Assembly: GCA_964350445.1 (NCBI GenBank)
Contig: CAYGKA010000004.1
Span: forward strand, 73,427 to 137,426
Direction of reading: 5' to 3'
Source of the DNA: Hwanghaeella sp964350445
GTDB lineage: Bacteria > Pseudomonadota > Alphaproteobacteria > UBA8366 > Aestuariispiraceae
DNA length: 64,000 nucleotides
The notes under the pieces are model-generated. The model was not told the origin of the DNA and did not search any database. It saw nothing but the letters and a program-made list of their open reading frames with translations. The translations under genes were made by a program, and so were the position numbers. This document shows positions 62,501-64,000 of the stretch, piece after piece. Within the stretch, counting starts at the first letter, position 1. Every line of letters starts with the position of its first letter.

Positions 62501-64000
62501 AGCTGAACGAGACGAGTGTCGCGCCATCGGCCCCGACATCGTCATTGTCCATGACATTGCCATCGGCCGAGTAATCGCCTTCCTGCAGCGAAACGCCGGC
62601 ATCGGCGACGGCGGTCGGGCCGTCGTCGGTGACATTGATCGTGACCTGCGTTTCGGTCTGCGTGCCGTCGCCATCGGTGATCACCACCGGGAACAGAATA
62701 TTCTCGATCGCGTCGTCTTCCGACCCGGTGTGGTCGAGCGGACCTTCCAGCGTGAAAGTATAGTTGTAGACGGCATTGCCGTTGGCATCAGCGTCCGACA
62801 CATTCCCAAGTTCGAGCGTAAAGACGGTTTCGCCATTGGCTGTCGCGGTGACGGTCATACCGTCTTCGGACAAGGAGTAGCTCAGCGCCTCGCCACCGGA
62901 ACTCAGACCACGACCCGTCAAATCCGTGACGATGCTCGAAGAGAACACAACCGGGTCTTCCGACGCGGGCCCATCCGGCCCGAAACTGACATCCGCCTGT
63001 TGCGTCAGAACAACAGCACCATCTTCAAGACCAGCTTCCGCCACGGTTCCACCGAACGCGTCCCCTTCCGGGTCGATCGCCGGACCGGTGCCGCTGTCGA
63101 TGATGTCGATATTCTGAACCGCGGAGGCGACGTCACCGTCAGCATCGATGATGGTGTAGGTAAAGTCGTCGCCGACCGGCCCACTCGACTGATCTGCCGC
63201 CTCGTCGGCCGTGTAACTCCATGTGCCGTCCGCGTTGACTGTCAGCTTGCCGAACTGGGTATCCATTTCCTGACCGATGACGCCTTGCTGGGTATTCCCG
63301 CTGTCATCCGTGTAGGTGAAGCCTGCAACCGAAAGGCCGTCACTGTCATCGGCGCCAAGGTCGGCCCCAGCCAACAGGTTCCCGGTCGTCGCGACACCAC
63401 CGGATTCAGCGACCGTCACGACGGTATCGTTGGTCAATGTCGGAACATCGTCCTTGATGAACACGAACGCGCGTTCCTGCCCGGTGGTTCCGTCACCATC
63501 CGTGGCAACGAAGGTCAGCGGCAATGTGCCGAACGTGTTCTCGCCAAACCCTGGGAAGTGATCGATTTCACCGGACAAGGTCACGTCGAACCGGAAGCCG
63601 TCTTCGGGATTACCGGTGACGGCAACGGTCAGGACCGTTTCGCCATTCGCGGTCCCGGTCATCACGGTACCATCTTCAGAAAGGCTGAACTCAACGTCCG
63701 AGCCGCCGGACTTGAGGGTCACTTGATTGAGCAAGGTGACCGTCGATTGCGAAATCGTGACCGAGGCCAGTCCGTCGACGCCAACATCCACCAGGATGGT
63801 ATCACCCACGGTTGTCGGGCCCGACCCATCCGTCCCGGAAGCCAGATCATCCTCATCCAACCGGAGGAAGATATCCTTCGCACCCGTCCCGAAATCGACC
63901 ACCGGTGCATGGTCATCGGTGACCGTTATCCCCTGCGTCGCCGAAGCTTCGTCACCATCCGCGTCCCGAACGGTGTAAGTGAAGCCGTCTTCGGCACCGC
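59562..64000 (-). CDS. Giant RTX / T1SS-143-repeat adhesin, C-terminal part (5' end beyond window)
   Basis: The reading frame is open to the right edge, giving about 1,478 visible C-terminal residues; the internal GTG at 63902 is not the true start. From right to left: at least two and a half ~250-residue VCBS/T1SS-143-like repeats (SLSEDG...TANGE..., NADGTWSY, YTIIDADGD motifs; about 62280-64000), a cadherin-like stretch, a Gly/Asn-rich linker, RTX blocks (GTAGNDTINASGGEDTVYG type near 61570-61680, 61130-61230 and 60540-60620), a jelly-roll-like domain (about 60640-61100), a DUF4114-like domain (about 60040-60500), a second Asp-rich region and an EF-hand loop (59703-59738). The C-terminus should carry the type I secretion signal. 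It is probably a calcium-dependent surface adhesin. Confidence 0.9.
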   Translation of the reverse strand, partial: GAEDGFTYTVRDADGDEASATQGITVTDDHAPVVDFGTGAKDIFLRLDEDDLASGTDGSGPTTVGDTILVDVGVDGLASVTISQSTVTLLNQVTLKSGGSDVEFSLSEDGTVMTGTANGETVLTVAVTGNPEDGFRFDVTLSGEIDHFPGFGENTFGTLPLTFVATDGDGTTGQERAFVFIKDDVPTLTNDTVVTVAESGGVATTGNLLAGADLGADDSDGLSVAGFTYTDDSGNTQQGVIGQEMDTQFGKLTVNADGTWSYTADEAADQSSGPVGDDFTYTIIDADGDVASAVQNIDIIDSGTGPAIDPEGDAFGGTVAEAGLEDGAVVLTQQADVSFGPDGPASEDPVVFSSSIVTDLTGRGLSSGGEALSYSLSEDGMTVTATANGETVFTLELGNVSDADANGNAVYNYTFTLEGPLDHTGSEDDAIENILFPVVITDGDGTQTETQVTINVTDDGPTAVADAGVSLQEGDYSADGNVMDNDDVGADGATLVSFSYIDANGVQQTAPAGDTVQTQLGTLNVNADGSWSFDADLNAVGDLTEEAAAGFGYVIEDADGDTASATQGITIGAPLDTSATVTISAEGNEDEMIPLVITAEPTVNSEFLQVVDVTISNLPGDVTLFDANGIEIAIIGGSATVGVDALQGLQIQRGLNISNDIQDIQVSARVENIALGTSSSTEATGTVVVHAVADLPTLTASATVSEDVSVADGEGGQDNGWGNGDDDAPGGSEFNNNAENAGGNANNMGGAPGNSGHGADTESAAGGTDGNDVLIGTAGNDTINASGGEDTVYGRGGDDDIQGGAADDVIYGDLFAGTGEVSFEISSGLTDLDGSESLSITMSGLPETGMLSNAQGDIIPIIGGVAVLTGLQLDGLVLTVDADQPAFSVTVQAQSTDTDPDDGATDQSAVVTRVLEIVPTSGGEAGDDTLQGGGGADTIFGNAGDDLILGDGAGATSGSLGDNLLVNGDFEAGGSGRGGSLDLPGWQVTGYGAEVDDARDYGASQSGHDQVLESEYWGFANISQSVDGLEPGAALQLNFDLAGQSVRGRHNTTYSNSPEDGFQVYWNGDLVAEITGLDDWESYSLDLIAGTGDSSDTLTFVGVGNRDGRGVLLDNVSLRPTVQNEFSAGDDQLYGNSGNDVVAGNAGNDWIVGGADTGHIQVGQTLDATFLNSDAGYNNTIGYYVKGEDGEPTVGKILWANANAADEGDRESIELDGFDADQVGFFLIPDGARLNQGLSDGDSVTFGLNGEGQWVVEHNGNSLEGRSFDAYYSDQALNPDGLDHVAEFQQNGIDGDVLGFEDLPNLGDHDFNDVIFKTDEEMVVGSFESGDNLWGGDIGGQGDGEKDVFFHAKGDGVDTIHDFEVGIDQLVLSGYDRNEVNFIADGNDTIIHLGDNDAVKLVGVSADAFAGGSGSAVYDADANGNGSLNVDELVSMKEDLFADEGSSNTPQSEDASVVFIAPIEPGILDGGGNNEGNV

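Noticed and set aside
1..64000. tRNA, rRNA, CRISPR arrays, insertion sequences, prophage genes
   Set aside because: The larger gaps between genes were read and none showed tRNA cloverleaf text, regularly spaced repeats, or transposase/integrase motifs.

Overview
The window looks like a piece of chromosome from a GC-rich (roughly 60% G+C) Gram-negative alphaproteobacterium, probably a free-living, possibly marine, Rhodospirillales-like organism. Reasons: an imuA-imuB-dnaE2 mutagenesis cassette preceded by a GTTC-N7-GTTC LexA box of the alphaproteobacterial type; a PutA lacking the enterobacterial DNA-binding domain with a divergent Lrp/AsnC regulator; a TAXI-type TRAP transporter with fused permease and universal stress protein; and an MlaE with a fused STAS domain. 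No rRNA, tRNA, CRISPR array, insertion sequence or integrase was recognised. Function calls come from reading motifs and overall similarity; no database search was run.

Layout. 0-9 kb: ettA, hspQ, a small membrane protein, an acyl-CoA synthetase, a DMT exporter, a DsbA/2-hydroxychromene-2-carboxylate isomerase-like protein, a nucleoside hydrolase, a leucine-dehydrogenase-type enzyme with its own terminator, and a GFA/CENP-V zinc protein. 9-17 kb (mostly minus): iron(III)-type ABC permease and binding protein, a di-haem oxidoreductase, putA and its divergent Lrp-type regulator. 17-21 kb: a compact plus-strand set asnB, GT4 glycosyltransferase, SDR dehydrogenase. 21-26 kb: second DMT exporter, a thiamine-diphosphate enzyme, a hexapeptide acetyltransferase, a GT8-like orphan and a GNAT acetyltransferase. 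26-32 kb: SOS mutagenesis operon imuA-imuB-dnaE2, insulated by a terminator from an acetamidase gene. 33-40 kb: FAD oxidoreductase plus SLAC1-family channel, pyrE, and a peptide/nickel-type ABC importer (binding protein and two permeases, no ATPase) behind a perfect 15-bp inverted repeat.

40-47 kb: a low-complexity protein of unknown function, then a type I secretion ABC exporter with a long N-terminal extension and degenerate C39 domain, its HlyD adaptor, an amidase and a small one-helix protein. 47-52 kb: apt, then a complete Mla-like lipid transport operon (STAS-MlaE, MlaF, MlaD, PqiC-like lipoprotein), followed by a class III aminotransferase. 53-58 kb: TAXI-TRAP transporter operon with a long, stem-rich upstream region and an intra-operonic stem-loop, ending in a universal stress protein. 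58-64 kb (minus): a lipoprotein with a cytochrome P460-like core, an altered haem motif and a DPNAP repeat tail; a DUF423 membrane protein; and the C-terminal ~1,480 residues of a giant RTX/T1SS adhesin that runs off the right edge.

How the genes connect: the secretion machinery at 41-45 kb is the obvious candidate exporter for the adhesin at 59.6-64 kb. The Mla operon and T1SS both concern the cell envelope. The many ABC/TRAP importers together with proline, amide and branched-chain amino acid catabolism suggest a heterotroph that scavenges nitrogenous organic compounds. The least explained items are the P460-like DPNAP lipoprotein, the low-complexity protein before the T1SS, the GT8-like orphan, and the structured region before the TAXI-TRAP operon.
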